From NCBI GenBank assembly GCA_030765055.1, contig CM060947.1, positions 226,420,349 through 226,484,348 of the forward strand: 64,000 nt of DNA, read 5' to 3'. Positions 35,201 through 39,308 of this stretch are shown here, in pieces. The DNA comes from Mantis religiosa (taxonomy: Eukaryota > Arthropoda > Insecta > Mantodea > Mantidae). Position 1 is the stretch's first letter. Each line of letters opens with the position of its first letter. A program made the position numbers and the translations under genes. The notes below the pieces were generated by a model. That model was not told the DNA's origin. It was given only the letters and a program-made list of their open reading frames with translations, and made no database searches.

Positions 35201-37946
35201 AACCATGGATCTCCTGGTTTCCGTCCAGTTGCTCTATACCATTGCGCTGCAATATTTCGGTAGGTGTATCTCAGATCCGAGAGCCCCTAGTGGTCTACCG
35301 GGGATGTCCCTTTCATCTTAAGCACAAAAATGAAAGCTTAGGTTACTTTACTGAAGGAATCAAACCCAGCACCCAGCACTGTAGTCAATAATGTTTGAAA
35401 CGATATCCTTACCTCTTCATTGTGATCAAAGATGATGTTCGCTCCAGCCCAGCATCGAAGATGACCTTGACCTTGGTTCGTCGTGGGTCTGGTTGCACTC
35501 TCAGGGTTGACCCAGATATTGTTGACTGCTTCAAGTCCTCTGTGGCTGCATGAATGTTCTAATTCTCAGAATGAAAGCGATAGATGGCTGTTTAAAACAT
35601 TTATTCTCATGTGTCAAGAGTATTCTCTAATCTACATTGAACATTAACTTTGCAAGGATTAACATACAGTTTCGACGTAATATATCTTCTCACTTCAGTA
35701 AAAGTTTTTTCCAGTCTCTATGGCAAAGCACATTTTACGATCACCCTGTGAAGGAAAACATTTAGCTAGCAATATCAAATTATGTTTTCTTTTTGTATAA
35801 AATATTATAATTCAAGCTCAGAATTATTGCTTCACATTACACACACTAATTTATCTTGCAAACGACAACATATACCTTCTTAGGTACATATATTGGGCCT
35901 TTTCCAAATATATAGGAGTGCTATCTCATGATTCACTAGCGCTTGCCAAAAGGAAAATATTTCAGAAATTCAGAGCTTAAATGGGAATGGAAGAAGGAAT
36001 ATAATTGTGATTTGCCTTGAGTATTGGTTATTTCATTTCCAGAGTATATATATTCTTTCAGTTCCTAAGCACATTAGTGTATTAGTCCCAGATCATGGCA
36101 TTGTCATTTGTGCAAGGGTAGATCAAATATAAATGGGAATTATTTTTTAAATTTATTTTATCAACAAACAAAAATGCTCCTATACAGATTATTTTACTGT
36201 ATAGTGTCCTACTCTCAGTACACATTTTCTCCATTGGATTGGCAAGTTTTTGATGCCATATTTATCCACTATACTGGTGGGCCAAATACCTTTCCAACAG
36301 CCTTCCAAGGCCTGCATACTTGGAGGATCTTCTGCCATAGTTTGTCGTTTTTGCTTGAGCATTCTGTAGAATTGACTCCCATTTTTGGAAAAAAGATTAT
36401 TTTGAAATTCTCTTTGTATCTCCTGATCCTTGCTGCTTTCGCACATAACTTTTGTTTCTGGATGTCAGTGTATTCTTTTATTTTTTCTATGTGTTTAGGC
36501 TCCTTTGGATGGGTGTCAGTTTTGCTGAGCACATTCTTCAAGTTTCTGTTAGTTTTAGCCTTATTGCATAGGTACATAGAAAGTTTTCCTATGACTTTTC
36601 TTAGCTGTTGGATATCATTCTGCAATCGGTGTTGCCATGGTGGAATGTGTTCTGCATCTGCGTTCTTCTTGTAAGAGCTTCTTGAGAGGGATATCACATT
36701 CTGGTTGTTCATTCTAACCAAGCTACAGCTGCACAATAAACGAGGGTATTTGTTTCTTCTATGTTACTGGAATTTTCCACATACTGCTTTAGAATGTCAT
36801 TTACAGTGCCTACAAGGGTTTTGCTCATTGATGTTTCTTGAAGTTTAGGTAGCTTCGGTCTATTCTATTTTGAGACCCATGAGCTCTGTCACTACATCTA
36901 AACATGACTTCAGCACATGTCTCATCAGCACCTGACACATCAGCAGTTTCCCTTATTTCTGCTGGTTTGTCTTCCTCTGGGTCATTTCTTCCAGTATCCT
37001 CGTGCACAATTTAAGACTTTGACATGGAGCTGCCTGCATTGTTTAGCTTCGTAGCTAGAATTTTAACAGCTTTTTCTATGAGACTTTGAATTATTGTGGC
37101 AGGAAGTCTGTTGTTGGTTACTATTGCAGTCTCTAGTCTGCAATTCTTTGTTCTGTAACAAAAGAGTACTGGAGGAGTTTCCCCACAAATAACCAGTGCA
37201 TATCTTTCCTGTACATTGTGAGATCTTTCTCTAGGAGTGCATTATGAATTTATTCATTTCATCCGTCCATTTCAAGTGCTGTCTTGGTTTACCTGCCTTG
37301 GTGGTCTGCTTGGTTTCTGGAACATTTCTGGCAGGAGGAGAGAATAGGTGTTGAGTTCTGCTGGCTGTGTTGTCGGCTGTTGAATTTTCGGGTGACCCAA
37401 CATGTGCCTGACCACCTGATCAGCATCATGTCATTGGTGGCTTGCCTGCTGTCACGCCCAGCACCAGATCCAAGCGTGCCCTGAAGAACGTCGGGTAGCA
37501 ACCTTTACCAAGGCTCATTCCTATTACTGATTTCCTCCATTAATGATTTATCATCATCATCATCATCATATTCATCATTATTATTGTTGTTATTATGATT
37601 ATTATTTATGATTATTATTTATTATTATTAGGTATGATAAAGGAAATGACGATAATTTCTCCCAACCTGCAATATTTTGGAACAAGGTGCTAACTGAAGA
37701 AGAGAGAAATCGAATGGTGGAAAACATTGCTAATGATGTTAAACACGCAACTATGGCCATTCAGGTATTTATTCACCACCATTCACTTATTGTAAAAATA
37801 AAGTATACTATATTAGCTATAAAAATATGGTAACAAATGCTTGACTTATGGTATGTTTATTTTTGCAGAAACGAACCAAAGAGCTTTGTGCTAAGGTAAG
37901 TGAAGATATGGGAAAAAGGCTTGCTGAGAAACTAGGAATGAAATAG
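1681..37946 (+). CDS. Cat-like: Catalase, divergent paralogue (9 coding exons seen; first exon missing)
   Basis: Haem catalase (2 H2O2 to O2 and water). Exons: 1681-1855, 6914-7055, 9700-9850, 25252-25431, 26943-27134, 28600-28752, 34179-34414, 37632-37764 and 37869-37946. They total 1440 bases, giving 479 residues plus stop. Every intron is GT-AG and every phase matches. Adding 21 to the residue number gives human catalase numbering. The distal His75 (RVVHA), Asn148 (VGNNTP), Phe161 and haem-ligand Tyr358 (RLFSYPDT) are present. Unusual changes against human are P158S, P162S, W186F, and at NADPH contacts F198I, S201G and H305K. The VAGESGSAD loop is replaced by VVPERGGSE. The C terminus ends KLGMK, with no SKL-like peroxisomal signal. 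About 20 N-terminal residues lie in an exon I could not find, so a signal peptide cannot be excluded. No frameshift or internal stop is seen. The catalase call is very sure; orthology is not. Confidence 0.95.
1906..2015 (+). repeat. SINE family 1, truncated copy in catalase intron 1
   Basis: The tRNA-like head (GCCCGCCTCGGTAGCATG, then AAGTTCGAAACTCGG) and the start of the body (GTGAGTTACCTGGATAAGG) are present. The rest of the body is lost. Confidence 0.8.
2155..2365 (-). repeat. SINE family 3, minus strand
   Basis: On the minus strand the head ends in GATCCCAAGTGACC-like sequence. It is followed by AAAGTGAGATTTATAGTAG, GGCGCTGGGGCGGG and GTGATCAGC-like blocks that match the copy at 23906-24245. 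It is degenerate. Confidence 0.7.
2366..2879. other. AT-rich intron sequence with simple repeats
   Basis: No gene or classified repeat is seen. A short ATC/TCA microsatellite followed by ATTC repeats lies at about 2655-2705. Confidence 0.5.
2880..3520. repeat. Composite SINE-X with opposed tRNA-like modules
   Basis: The plus-strand module at about 3418-3490 resembles a tRNA: seven-base acceptor arms GCCATGG/CCATGGC, a D-arm GCTC/GAGC, and GGTTCAAATCC in the T-loop position. A second module at about 2965-3035 lies on the opposite strand. The flanking body (GTGTGAAGAAATGATTAATT and CCTTAGCCTATATACGGCTA) is also inverted. The same architecture recurs at 8602-9146, and partial copies lie at 26455 and 35080. 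Confidence 0.8.
3560..4740 (-). pseudogene. Tc1-like transposase remnant
   Basis: On the minus strand 3694-4089 encodes the C-terminal half of a Tc1-type DDE transposase: VKVWGYISYTGVGKLVFID (compare the family VMVWGCMSYHGVG), then LPFCQDND and LNTIEPVWDKLE (family SPDLNPIEPVWD, partly decayed). Upstream minus-strand sequence up to about 4300 still shows linker-like peptides (MRKHFNAHVASKKPYAP; NLDDSNG) in shifted frames. The aspartate of the central motif is altered and frameshifts are present, so it is inactive. No clear terminal repeats were found. It lies in catalase intron 1, antisense to the gene. Confidence 0.8.
4741..5094. other. Unassigned intron 1 sequence
   Basis: I see no gene, structured RNA or repeat in this AT-rich stretch. 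Confidence 0.4.
5095..5445 (-). repeat. tRNA-derived SINE, family 4
   Basis: Read on the minus strand it starts GCGCTGGGGTAGCACAGTGG (A box) and contains AAGTTCGATTCACAG (B box). A GC-richer body with TCTATCCACACC-like sequence follows. I saw no second copy in the window. Confidence 0.65.
5446..6913. other. Intron 1, unassigned
   Basis: AT-rich sequence without a recognised gene. A purine-rich run (AGAAGAAGAAAAAG type) lies near 6738-6762. The stretch ends at the acceptor TTATGTTTAACAG of the next catalase exon. Confidence 0.4.
6914..7055 (+). CDS. Catalase exon B
   Basis: It encodes AFGYFEVTHDITKYTKAKLF and VVRFSSVVPERGGSELTR, from the conserved catalase core. The loop after RFSS diverges from the usual VAGE(S/R)GSAD. 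The donor is AAG/GTAAAG, phase 2. Confidence 0.95.
7318..7808 (-). mobile_element. PLE-3: 3' end of a Penelope-like element with inverted arm
   Basis: The minus strand encodes the C terminus of a PLE protein after the GIY-YIG region: KYKQLEKSAVATHFWEKNHN, then LSTWEQIF and FNFDIPQKDLF, with one disrupted spot. It is homologous to the PLE-2 tail (AAHFWSENHE; LVIWERIYIE; FEIPPEENP). The coding end runs into an inverted repeat: sequence at about 7345-7431 returns inverted at 7727-7808. A decayed relative is at 45655-45865. It lies in catalase intron 2. Confidence 0.85.
7405..7446 (-). ncRNA. Hammerhead-ribozyme-like motif of PLE-3
   Basis: Minus strand, in order: CCGG (helix I), CUGAAGA, U, a GAGG/CCUC hairpin with one bulged A and a closing U-A pair, GAAA, the palindrome ACCGGU (helix III), U, then CCGG pairing with the first block. 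The plus-strand anchors are 7436-7442 (CUGAAGA), 7416-7419 (GAAA) and 7405-7409 (helix I). The motif overlaps the last codons of the PLE protein. An extra nucleotide precedes helix II compared with the canonical core, so activity is unproven. Confidence 0.55.
7809..9600 (-). pseudogene. PLE-4: Penelope-like RT/GIY-YIG remnant
   Basis: The minus strand carries a decayed PLE ORF, 5' part at high coordinates. From about 9450 down it reads LKESRKQLELLNLQ, then FLDLKIRNNNKLDFHIYRKS (C-terminal RT, matching FLDVLVSRK...YRKPTH of PLE-1). At 8560-8400 it reads KKFTYHPWFNKQFQKVF and NKYSIKNLLHL, then a GIY-YIG region with stops at about 8350-8230, and a tail (WENIFILKNKHHIINFEIP) near 8100-8000. Stops and frameshifts show it is dead. 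A 545-bp composite SINE splits it at 8602-9146. Confidence 0.85.
8602..9146. repeat. Composite SINE-X, complete copy with target duplication
   Basis: It sits inside PLE-4 and is flanked by the 10-bp direct repeat TATGTTTATA (8592-8601 and 9147-9156). It has the same order as 2880-3520: a minus-strand tRNA-like module (about 8697-8770), an outward tail, a spacer, and a plus-strand tRNA-like module (about 9047-9118). The anticodon stem is CTGG/CCAG. Confidence 0.85.
9700..9850 (+). CDS. Catalase exon C (active-site asparagine)
   Basis: It encodes NPRGFAIKFFTSEG, DLVGNNTPIFFFRD and THSQKRNPQTNLR. The catalytic Asn and Phe161 are kept. The usual DPxLFPSFIH is DSLLFSVFTH here, losing two prolines. 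The acceptor is ATTTTGCAG and the donor CGG/GTAAGC, phase 0. Confidence 0.95.
10007..10130. repeat. Fold-back repeat FB-1, short copy
   Basis: It begins GGAATTTAGTAACAGTGACA and folds around CACTTATATAAGTG. The second arm is an inverted partial copy (GACGAAGT ... CTACAAATA). Related copies are at 23590, 30596 and 38373. No coding capacity is seen. Confidence 0.7.
10131..11716. other. Intron 3, unassigned
   Basis: AT-rich. A GGTGGCGGTGGTGG-type purine repeat lies near 10276-10303. At about 10740-11035 the base composition rises and a 106-residue open frame (10869-11189) appears, but it matches no family I know and lies inside the intron. I do not call it a gene. Confidence 0.4.
11717..11889. 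mobile_element. PLE-5: palindromic PLE terminus, split by PLE-1
   Basis: The arms at about 11751-11806 and 11841-11889 are inverted copies (GCTCCACTTATTGCTAGTAT against its complement). The outer arm AATATAATTTTG...CTCAATGCTCC returns inverted at 17725-17758, beyond PLE-1. PLE-1 therefore inserted into this small palindrome, duplicating AATAAGTGGAGC. No protein-coding part remains. Confidence 0.75.
11781..11814 (-). ncRNA. Hammerhead-ribozyme-like motif of PLE-5
   Basis: Minus strand: CUGAUGA, U, a perfect 7-bp hairpin GUUAGGA/UCCUAAC with a three-base loop, then AAAA instead of GAAA, then UGCGU. The opposite palindrome arm (plus strand, about 11851-11859) retains GAAACGCGU, so the family consensus has GAAA and the palindrome ACGCGU. 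The left copy carries a G-to-A change expected to kill activity. Confidence 0.45.
11968..12028 (-). ncRNA. Hammerhead-like motif, left inverted end of PLE-1
   Basis: Inverted counterpart of the motif at 17606-17666. The minus strand has TTAAG, CCA, CUGAUGA, U, GUCCACC/GGAUGGAC (one mismatched pair), GAAA, ACGU, A, UGG, CTTAA. The mismatch in helix II makes it the weaker of the two. Confidence 0.6.
12837..15617 (-). pseudogene. Jockey ORF2: AP endonuclease and reverse transcriptase, frameshifted
   Basis: The N-terminal segment (15617-15024) is an exonuclease-endonuclease-phosphatase domain: LLYWNIRGARSN, LLNETFL, AAGDLNAKHPTWG. The reading then shifts frame near 15060 (the intact frame would continue THAPSTLDIALNKNIPFYYN). 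A linker (14880-14479) follows, then shifts near the G-run at 14482 and the A-run near 14405. The RT (14345-12837) is open for 502 residues: APGPDQIP, FPKPGKDRADPKNYRPISLL, VVFLDVERAFDTV, AAGVPQGSLLGP, YADDTAIL, NTPKTQAVLF. The YADD catalytic motif is intact. At least three frameshifts, two at homopolymers, make ORF2 non-functional as a whole, though the insertion looks fairly young. Confidence 0.9.
15662..16270 (-). pseudogene. Jockey ORF1 C-terminal part, 5'-truncated
   Basis: The open minus-strand frame includes FWEPVSEQRGSYADVVRGPP, a long Gln/Pro/His-rich linker, and a C-terminal block DLLMDAWNNLYGHQ...QLDFVVEFAKLTTALGSFI. ORF1 proteins of jockey elements are Gag-like RNA binders. The usual CCHC knuckles are not here because the copy starts after them. 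The frame continues open into antisense PLE sequence above about 16280, which is not part of this gene. It ends 45 bases before ORF2 starts. Confidence 0.7.
16275..17623 (+). CDS. PLE-1 reverse transcriptase C-terminal half and GIY-YIG endonuclease
   Basis: The open frame covers about 450 residues of PLE sequence. The first ~25 residues upstream are antisense jockey, so the N-terminal RT half is missing. RT parts: SLFPEDILAIFHHVLTTTYF, GVAMGSPLSPVISNLFME, YRYVDDTFVVW (catalytic YVDD), VFLDVLVSRK, YRKPTHRDRY. Then comes a basic, DNA-binding-like linker (PRKSRPAICENSPHEYKGIA). The GIY-YIG nuclease is AGVYRIPCSCGAVYVGTTQR, then a downstream Arg and LSEHKRN. A Pro/Thr-rich tail ends RRLRPRH*. No stops lie in the retained part. 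PLEs copy by target-primed reverse transcription using this protein. The stop codon (17621-17623) overlaps the hammerhead-like motif. Confidence 0.9.
17606..17666 (+). ncRNA. Hammerhead-ribozyme-like motif, right end of PLE-1
   Basis: Order: UUAAG (606-610), internal loop, CCA (617-619), CUGAUGA (620-626), extra U (627), helix II GUCCAUC/GAUGGAC with loop GCAGG (628-646), GAAA (647-650), palindrome ACGU (650-653), A (654, presumed cleavage base), UGG (655-657), loop, CUUAA (662-666). Helix I is thus 3 bp, an internal loop, and 5 bp. Helix III can only form between two copies or as a minimal stem, as reported for PLE and retrozyme hammerheads. The extra U before helix II departs from the canonical core. 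Confidence 0.65.
17759..18429. other. Unassigned intron 3 sequence
   Basis: AT-rich sequence with no recognised feature. Confidence 0.4.
18800..19007 (-). repeat. SINE family 1 inside LINE-A
   Basis: Minus-strand copy: the B box region reads CCGAGATTCGAACTTGGGAC on the plus strand, and the tail contains GGGTGAAATGATGCTCAAAT. It lies between the endonuclease and RT parts of LINE-A. Confidence 0.85.
19861..20268 (+). mobile_element. SIDE: 408-bp internally deleted LINE derivative
   Basis: It is flanked by the 12-bp direct repeat TCAGTCCCAAAC (19849-19860 and 20269-20280). Its 5' part (GGGGCCTACTTCGGTAGGTA; GGGGTCCCGAGCCAA) matches the 5' end of LINE-D (minus strand near 56400-56480). Its 3' part (GGCTTTTGCCATGACTAG; AAAGGGCGCTGATGACC ... 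CGCCCTT) matches the 3' end of LINE-D near 54500. It carries no ORF. It behaves as a non-autonomous derivative with both LINE ends kept. Confidence 0.8.
20213..20263. repeat. (TA)n microsatellite in the SIDE tail
   Basis: About 25 TA units follow the hairpin CGCCCTT, followed by CATCA. The tail of LINE-D ends similarly (TATATAAATCATCAT), so this is an expanded 3' tail. Confidence 0.9.
21107..21920 (-). mobile_element. PLE-2 copy 1 inside LINE-A
   Basis: Flanked by an 11-bp direct repeat ATCTCAGGCCT (21096-21106 and 21921-21931). The left arm (minus) encodes the PLE C terminus with a deletion in the GIY-YIG region. The right arm (about 21708-21920) is an inverted copy of the end, containing a decayed hammerhead-like box (CAGAAGA ... 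CAAAACATGTC). The end sequence is CAGTTAAATCTCGATAT. Confidence 0.85.
22858..22908 (+). mobile_element. 51-bp LINE 3'-tail insertion
   Basis: Bounded by the 12-bp direct repeat TTAATGGCTTGG (22846-22857 and 22909-22920). The insert is only AGGGCCC, AAATGACC..., GGGCCCT plus an A/C-rich tail (AAAACACCACACACTCAC). It looks like the terminal hairpin of a LINE 3' end, related in design to AAGGGCG...CGCCCTT of LINE-D and the SIDE. Confidence 0.7.
22921..23589. other. Unassigned intron 3 sequence
   Basis: No gene or known repeat is seen in this AT-rich stretch. Confidence 0.4.
23590..23825. repeat. Fold-back repeat FB-1, full copy
   Basis: Left arm: TTTTAACATTTCGTCGCTTA and TATATTATTGAGGGACTA. 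Right arm: TAGTCCCTCAATAATATA and AAGTGACAAAGTGTCAAAA. The central part is GACCTTCGAGGTT. It is non-coding and probably a MITE. Confidence 0.75.
23906..24245 (+). repeat. tRNA-derived SINE, family 3
   Basis: The head carries the B box GGTTCGATCCCAGGAG. It is followed by GCAAAGTGAGATTTGTGGTG (shared with SINE family 2), then its own tail CATCGAGCTGATCACCCATC. It ends in an A/G-rich run near 24280. The tail alone recurs at 25750-25905. Confidence 0.8.
24246..25010. repeat. AT-rich dispersed repeat (RepX, degenerate)
   Basis: Parts (CCTGTAAATCATAAGAGACA) match 60165-60195 (CCTGGTAAATCATAAGAGAA), suggesting an old dispersed repeat. Boundaries and class are unknown and no coding capacity is seen. 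Confidence 0.4.
25015..25140. mobile_element. PLE-6: short inverted-repeat PLE terminus
   Basis: AATCAAGGCTTCGCGG at the left returns inverted at the right (CCGCGAAGCCTTGATT). CGGCTGATCACCCGCGAAG occurs as a direct repeat near both ends. There is no coding part. The hammerhead-like motif inside (25047-25084) is the reason to assign it to PLE-type termini. Confidence 0.55.
25047..25084 (+). ncRNA. Hammerhead-ribozyme-like motif of PLE-6
   Basis: CUGAAGA (25047-25053), extra A, helix II GGCCAU/AUGGCC with a 10-base loop (25055-25076), GAAA (25077-25080), palindrome AGCU (25080-25083), C. Helix I pairing is weak in the flanks I examined, so this is the poorest fit to a functional ribozyme. Confidence 0.4.
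25252..25431 (+). CDS. Catalase exon D
   Basis: It encodes DPNMVWDFFTSRPETIHQVM, YGDRGIPDGYRHMHGFGSNT and VKFHYK (60 codons, phase 0 both ends). The residue at human 186 is Phe rather than Trp. At the NADPH site (human 198 and 201) Ile and Gly replace Phe and Ser, while His194 and Arg203 remain. Confidence 0.96.
25575..25905. repeat. RepX fragment and SINE family 3 tail
   Basis: 25580-25690 (GTATTGCATTTCACCCAAAA; AAGATTTCACC) matches 59475-59570 and 62403-62460. 25750-25905 (CCAGGCATTGGGCTGATCAC; CTGATCCAGAGATTC) matches the SINE family 3 tail without its tRNA head. Confidence 0.6.
25906..26397. other. Unassigned intron 4 sequence
   Basis: AT-rich and with no recognised feature. Confidence 0.4.
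26398..26547. repeat. PLE-2 end fragment joined to SINE-X tail fragment
   Basis: 26408-26455 (CCACAGTGAAGCGAAACAAT; TATAGATGAG) is an end of PLE-2. 26455-26547 (TTGACTCTGTCTATC; GTGTGAAGAAATGATTAATT) is the tail of SINE-X. Confidence 0.7.
26943..27134 (+). CDS. Catalase exon E
   Basis: It encodes TDQGIKNLSPEKAANISG, DPDYFTRDLYNAI and WTLYIQVMTFEQAEKFRWNP, ending DVTK (64 codons). The acceptor is TTTTGTTCACAG and the donor AAA/GTATGT. Confidence 0.96.
27135..28599. other. Intron 5, unassigned
   Basis: No coding region is seen. A GC-richer patch lies at about 27690-28190 (CCTGGCTGTACC; GGAAGGGGGAAGG), possibly an old repeat, but no family is recognised. Confidence 0.45.
28600..28752 (+). CDS. 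Catalase exon F
   Basis: It encodes VWPKPEFPLIPVGKIVLDRN, NYFAEVEQTAFSPSNLVPGI and SPDPILQ. Position 305 of human catalase (NADPH-binding His) is Lys. The donor is CAG/GTAAGT. Confidence 0.96.
28790..29095 (-). repeat. Probable tRNA-derived SINE, family 5
   Basis: The minus strand starts CATGGTCAACTCCTTAGTGT and has AAGATCTGGGTTTTATTTCC in B-box position. A GC-rich body with AGAGGGGCCAACCGAGG follows. The tRNA relationship is weak and only one copy is seen. Confidence 0.5.
29096..30010. other. Unassigned intron 6 sequence
   Basis: AT-rich with no recognised gene or repeat. The last 12 bases (ACTTACACTATT) are the target duplication of the PLE-2 copy that follows. Confidence 0.4.
30011..30252. 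mobile_element. PLE-2 copy 2: 242-bp copy with no coding part
   Basis: Flanked by the 12-bp direct repeat ACTTACACTATT (29999-30010 and 30253-30264). It consists of the end CGAGATTTAACTGTATTGGA, two inverted end arms meeting at about 30146, and hammerhead-like boxes in both arms, one reading CCAAAGA. It holds only the PLE termini. Confidence 0.85.
30265..31399. other. Intron 6, mostly unassigned; FB-1 fragment
   Basis: 30596-30700 (GGAGGAATTTAGTAATAGTG; TTCTGAGGGGCTGATTTTGA) is a partial FB-1 repeat. The rest is AT-rich with no recognised feature. Confidence 0.5.
31400..32160 (+). pseudogene. Non-LTR retrotransposon C-terminal fragment
   Basis: Two adjoining frames (31441-31794 and 31840-32145) separated by a frameshift and stop near 31795. 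The second contains CEFYGDEESTVHYLVECKEL, a decayed version of the C-terminal zinc-knuckle block (CxxC...HxxxxC) of R1/jockey-type ORF2, with the second Cys replaced by Tyr. No RT catalytic part remains. An element clade is not assigned. Confidence 0.65.
32487..33875. mobile_element. PLE-2 copy 3: head-to-head inverted element
   Basis: Flanked by the 11-bp direct repeat ATTTAAGCATT (32476-32486 and 33876-33886). The left half (to about 33205) is minus and the right half plus; each is the 3' part of the same PLE. The minus frame (33250-32828) has LVDKKLKSFKLQKRLKHI, RFAKFTYHPWATKKF, NYNIKNLLHSNN and the GIY-YIG core GIYKIKCKDCEKIYIGRT. The plus frame (33278 on) repeats the nuclease and continues with WSENHEIED, LVIWERIYIE and PLDQALVA. 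The RT is absent. The roughly 660-bp arms would fold back in the catalase pre-mRNA. Confidence 0.9.
33730..33769 (+). ncRNA. Hammerhead-like motif of PLE-2
   Basis: GAG (33730-33732), CCGAAGA (33733-33739; C in place of the U of CUGANGA), extra U, GCAAA/UUUGC hairpin, GAAA (33757-33760), palindrome ACAUGU, C, CUC (33767-33769) pairing with GAG. The left arm of the same element has the same sequence on the minus strand, so CCGAAGA is probably the family form. Confidence 0.5.
34179..34414 (+). CDS. Catalase exon G (haem-ligand tyrosine)
   Basis: It encodes GRLFSYPDTQRYRLGPNY (the Tyr in FSYPDT is the proximal haem ligand) and NQGAAPNYYPNSFSSVQP. The donor is AAAAG/GTAGGC, phase 2. The human His362 and His364 positions are Gln and Tyr. 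Confidence 0.96.
34415..35079. other. Unassigned intron 7 sequence
   Basis: AT-rich with no recognised feature. Confidence 0.4.
35080..35310 (-). repeat. SINE-X, single-module copy
   Basis: Minus strand: GGCTAGTGTGAAGAAATGAT-type tail and a tRNA-like head (GGTTTCCGTCCAGTTGCTCT on the plus strand). A T-run replaces part of the tail at about 35140. Only one module is present. Confidence 0.75.
35311..36139. other. Unassigned intron 7 sequence
   Basis: A GC-richer patch at about 35430-35540 (CCAGCCCAGCATCGAAGATG) is not identifiable. The rest is AT-rich. Confidence 0.4.
36140..37490 (-). pseudogene. LINE-C: non-LTR retrotransposon fragment upstream of RT
   Basis: The minus strand reads, with frameshifts, LPKLQETSMSKTLVGTVNDI, NTLVYCAAVAWLE, PPWQHRLQNDIQQLRKVIGK, KQKLCAKAARIRRYKENFK, then FYRMLKQKRQTMAEDPPSMQ and LEGCWKGIW. 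This order (LRxxIG, AKAxRxRRYxKR, FYRxL, PPSMExxExFWxxIW) is typical of the segment before the RT in several non-LTR clades that have N-terminal zinc fingers. I cannot name the clade. No RT core is present. It lies in catalase intron 7, antisense. Confidence 0.65.
37632..37764 (+). CDS. Catalase exon H
   Basis: It encodes YDKGNDDNFSQPAIFWNKVL and EEERNRMVENIANDVKHATM, part of the helical C-terminal region. The acceptor is preceded by an ATT/ATG-rich microsatellite (37553-37630) instead of a normal polypyrimidine tract. Confidence 0.94.
37869..37946 (+). CDS. Catalase last exon
   Basis: After a 104-base intron it encodes 25 residues (KRTKELCAKVSEDMGKRLAE, KLGMK) and a TAG stop. It is shorter and unlike the human C terminus (which ends KANL). 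No SKL-like peroxisomal signal is visible. Confidence 0.92.
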   Translation, partial: KRTKELCAKVSEDMGKRLAEKLGMK

Positions 37947-38372
37947 CGTTCATCTTTACCATTTTTAGCTGCCTTTTTAAACATATTTAAAGGCAAATTT
38001 TAAAGTGCACTTCTGAACTTGTACATCCAGGTTTATTGCTTGTACTGTAATTTATTTCTTTTATAAAATTGAATTTAACCTACATATAGATATATATTTT
38101 AATACTAAAACTGAAACTTCTGTTTCTTTCTTTTCATTTTCCATAACACTTTTACTTGTTCTATTGCTTGCCTATAGTAAACAAAGTATTGAATTACAGT
38201 CAGCAATTTGATACAAGATTTCACCAGAAATATACTTTTGAGACTTAAGGAAAAAGTATGTTTTTGTGTGAGTGTTGATATAGGTTGTGTAGGGATGTGT
38301 GCCTACATGCACACCTGTAAGTAACATACTGAAGACTGAAAAGTTGATTAAATACCAAATTTGGTTATGCAT
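37947..38372 (+). other. Catalase 3' UTR and flank
   Basis: AT-rich. No AATAAA close to the stop was found; ATTAAA near 38347 is one possible poly(A) signal. Sequence at about 38205-38240 (GATACAAGATTTCACCAGAA) resembles RepX. Confidence 0.4.
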
Positions 38373-38650
38373 GATTGGAGGAATTTAGTAAAAGTGACAT
38401 CAAAATTAATTGAAAGAACTATTTGTAGTTGGATTTTAACAGTTTATCACTTACATGTTTATATTACTGAGGGACTGGTTTTGGAAGTCATTGCATACAT
38501 TCACAACCTTAAAGGTCCAACAATGACAAATAATAGTCGGACCTTCAAGGTTGAAATTGAATGCACTGGCTTCCAAAACCAGTCCTTCAGTAATATAAAA
38601 ATGTAAGTGACAAAGTGTTTAAAACCAACCACAAATAGTTTTTTCAACAA
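38373..38650. repeat. Fold-back repeat FB-1, full copy
   Basis: Arms: ACTGAGGGACTGGTTTTGGA against TCCAAAACCAGTCCTTCAGT, and CACTTACATGTTTATATTA against TAATATAAAAATGTAAGTG. The centre is ACCTTAAAGGTCC/GGACCTTCAAGGTT. Ends match the copies at 10007 and 23590 (GGAATTTAGTAAAAGTGACA). Confidence 0.8.
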
Positions 38651-39308
38651 ATTGGCATTTATATTCATCTTTCAAGGACAATACATGAAGATTTTCATGG
38701 AAATTTCCTACCCAAAATTCACATTTTAATGTAAATATTCTCTTTAGTTTTTAATTACTCAAAAATAGCTCTAGTGCTTTTGATTAAAGTAACTTATGTA
38801 TAAAATACTCCATATTTGCTTGGGCTTTAAGCCAGGGGAGATTACGACAACACATGACTAACTTTGCCAGAAAAGCTTCAGCTCTATTTTACAGTCAGTA
38901 TAAAAAATGTTTGTACACATATGAAATTACACTAAGATTCTTGGAGAAACAGAAATGGGATGTTTGGCAAATTTATAAGTAAATTAATCATGTCCAGTAA
39001 AGCATTTATGTTGTATTTGGTAATATTTTTTATAAAAAAACATATAAATAAATTAATTACTTCTTCTTAAAATAAAAAAAAATATGTTATTATTTTGCAC
39101 AAAAAGTGATTGTACACGAACGATTTCAATAACATTTTTATAATGTATAATATCATTCAATATTTGGTGGGCTTTCCTTCTGCTTATAACTCCCTCCAGT
39201 CTCTGCGGCATTGAATTCCACTACCTCTCTTGTGTTTTTTGGTTCAATTAGGTCGCATTCTATTTGAAGTGCTTGTTTTAATCCCTCTTTATTGGAAATT
39301 GAGTGATT

